The notes under the pieces were generated by a model that was not told where the DNA came from, did no database searches, and worked only from the letters and a program-made list of their open reading frames with translations. Shown piece by piece: positions 5,706 to 6,140 of a stretch of 6,140 nucleotides of DNA; within the stretch, counting starts at the first letter, position 1, and each line of letters opens with the position of its first letter. The DNA lies in the NCBI GenBank assembly GCA_026982275.1, contig JALSHK010000036.1, forward strand, positions 1 through 6,140, given 5' to 3'. Origin of the DNA: Paracoccaceae bacterium. Its GTDB lineage: Bacteria > Pseudomonadota > Alphaproteobacteria > Rhodobacterales > Rhodobacteraceae. The translations under genes were made by a program, and so were the position numbers.

Positions 5706-6140
5706 ATCAGCTCAAACTCCTGCTCGCCAAATCTCTGGCCGTTTATCTGCATATAGATCATTTGTGTGCCCGCGAAATGGGTAAAGGTGCTGGCCCCCTT
5801 CAAAAACCTGTGATTTTTCTTGAGCTTCACCCGCTCGCCCGCCTTTATATCCAGCTTTTTGAGTTTGAACACCCTGGGCCGCCGCGCGCCGTTTTTCTTC
5901 ACAAATTCAATCCCGTAATCCACCATCAGCCGTTCGTCCTGCGTAGCTTTGATGACCACCTCCAGCTCGCCGACCTCGCCAATCTCCAAGGCCTCGGTAA
6001 ATGCCATCTCCACAGCAATCGCGGGCGCGGGCCGATAGCCCAGCCGCTCCAGCGCACCTTGATGACCCTTTTTCACCAAGCCGCGCAGCGCATGTCGCTC
6101 TATCCAGTCCAGCTCGGCCGCATTCTGCCGCCCCTCTTGG
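5702..6140 (-). CDS. 3' part of a DNA alkylation repair protein, AlkC-like with C-terminal Ig-like domain (runs off the right edge)
   Basis: The frame is open to the window edge, so 145 C-terminal residues are visible and the real start lies beyond 6140. A TTG at 6079 is internal, not a start. The first visible stretch (AAELDWIERHALRGLVKKGH, then ALERLGYRPAP) resembles the last helix repeat of HEAT-like alkylation glycosylases. It is followed by an all-beta segment with LMVDYGIEFVKKNGARRPRVFKLKK-type blocks split by charged turns and ending in MIYMQINGQRFGEQEFELI, which matches my knowledge of the Ig-like domain at the C-terminus of AlkC-type enzymes. These excise N3- and N7-alkylated purines from DNA. 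The catalytic part is outside the window and cannot be checked. The stop overlaps the arsM start, so the two genes are probably translated from one message. Confidence 0.75.
   Translation of the reverse strand, partial: QEGRQNAAELDWIERHALRGLVKKGHQGALERLGYRPAPAIAVEMAFTEALEIGEVGELEVVIKATQDERLMVDYGIEFVKKNGARRPRVFKLKKLDIKAGERVKLKKNHRFLKGASTFTHFAGTQMIYMQINGQRFGEQEFELI

Overview
The window looks like chromosomal DNA of an alphaproteobacterium, most likely a Rhodobacterales (Rhodobacteraceae) member. This rests on the style of the TatA N-terminus (MFNNIGPMGLILIAVVVLV), the tatA-tatB-tatC order followed directly by a DUF815-type ATPase, and the moderately high GC content with tight gene packing. It is inferred from familiarity with these families and not from a database search. 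No stretch longer than about 300 bases lacks a gene.

Left end (1-682). A truncated leftward gene starts at 125 and encodes a protein with a Sec signal peptide. It is divergent from a rightward MerR-family metal sensor (266-682). Between them (126-265) lies a CTATAGCAGTTACAG dyad typical of the CadR/PbrR/ZntR branch. The dyad is exactly centred in a 19-bp spacer of a promoter-like sequence that reads leftward, so the regulator probably controls the secreted-protein gene.

Centre (685-3368, minus strand). This is the twin-arginine translocation operon, tatA, tatB, tatC, followed by a DUF815-type AAA ATPase that overlaps tatC by ATGA. TatB ends in an array of a lysine-rich nonapeptide (consensus AKKPAAKAP), and TatC has a strongly acidic C-terminal tail. 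Both tails should be cytoplasmic, so they may interact electrostatically. The ATPase gene and the MerR gene converge with only 2 bp between their stop codons.

Right part (3443-6140, minus strand). In transcription order: the 3' end of an AlkC-type DNA alkylation repair gene, an arsenite S-adenosylmethionine methyltransferase (arsM) overlapping it by ATGA, and, after 40 nt, an Fbp-type ABC transporter ATPase without a permease or binding protein in view. After a further 74 nt the tat operon begins, possibly from its own weak promoter. No RNA genes, insertion sequences, CRISPR arrays or convincing intrinsic terminators were found. The most unusual items are the TatB repeat and TatC acid tail pair, the arsM-alkylation repair coupling, and the MerR operator in front of the unidentified exported protein.
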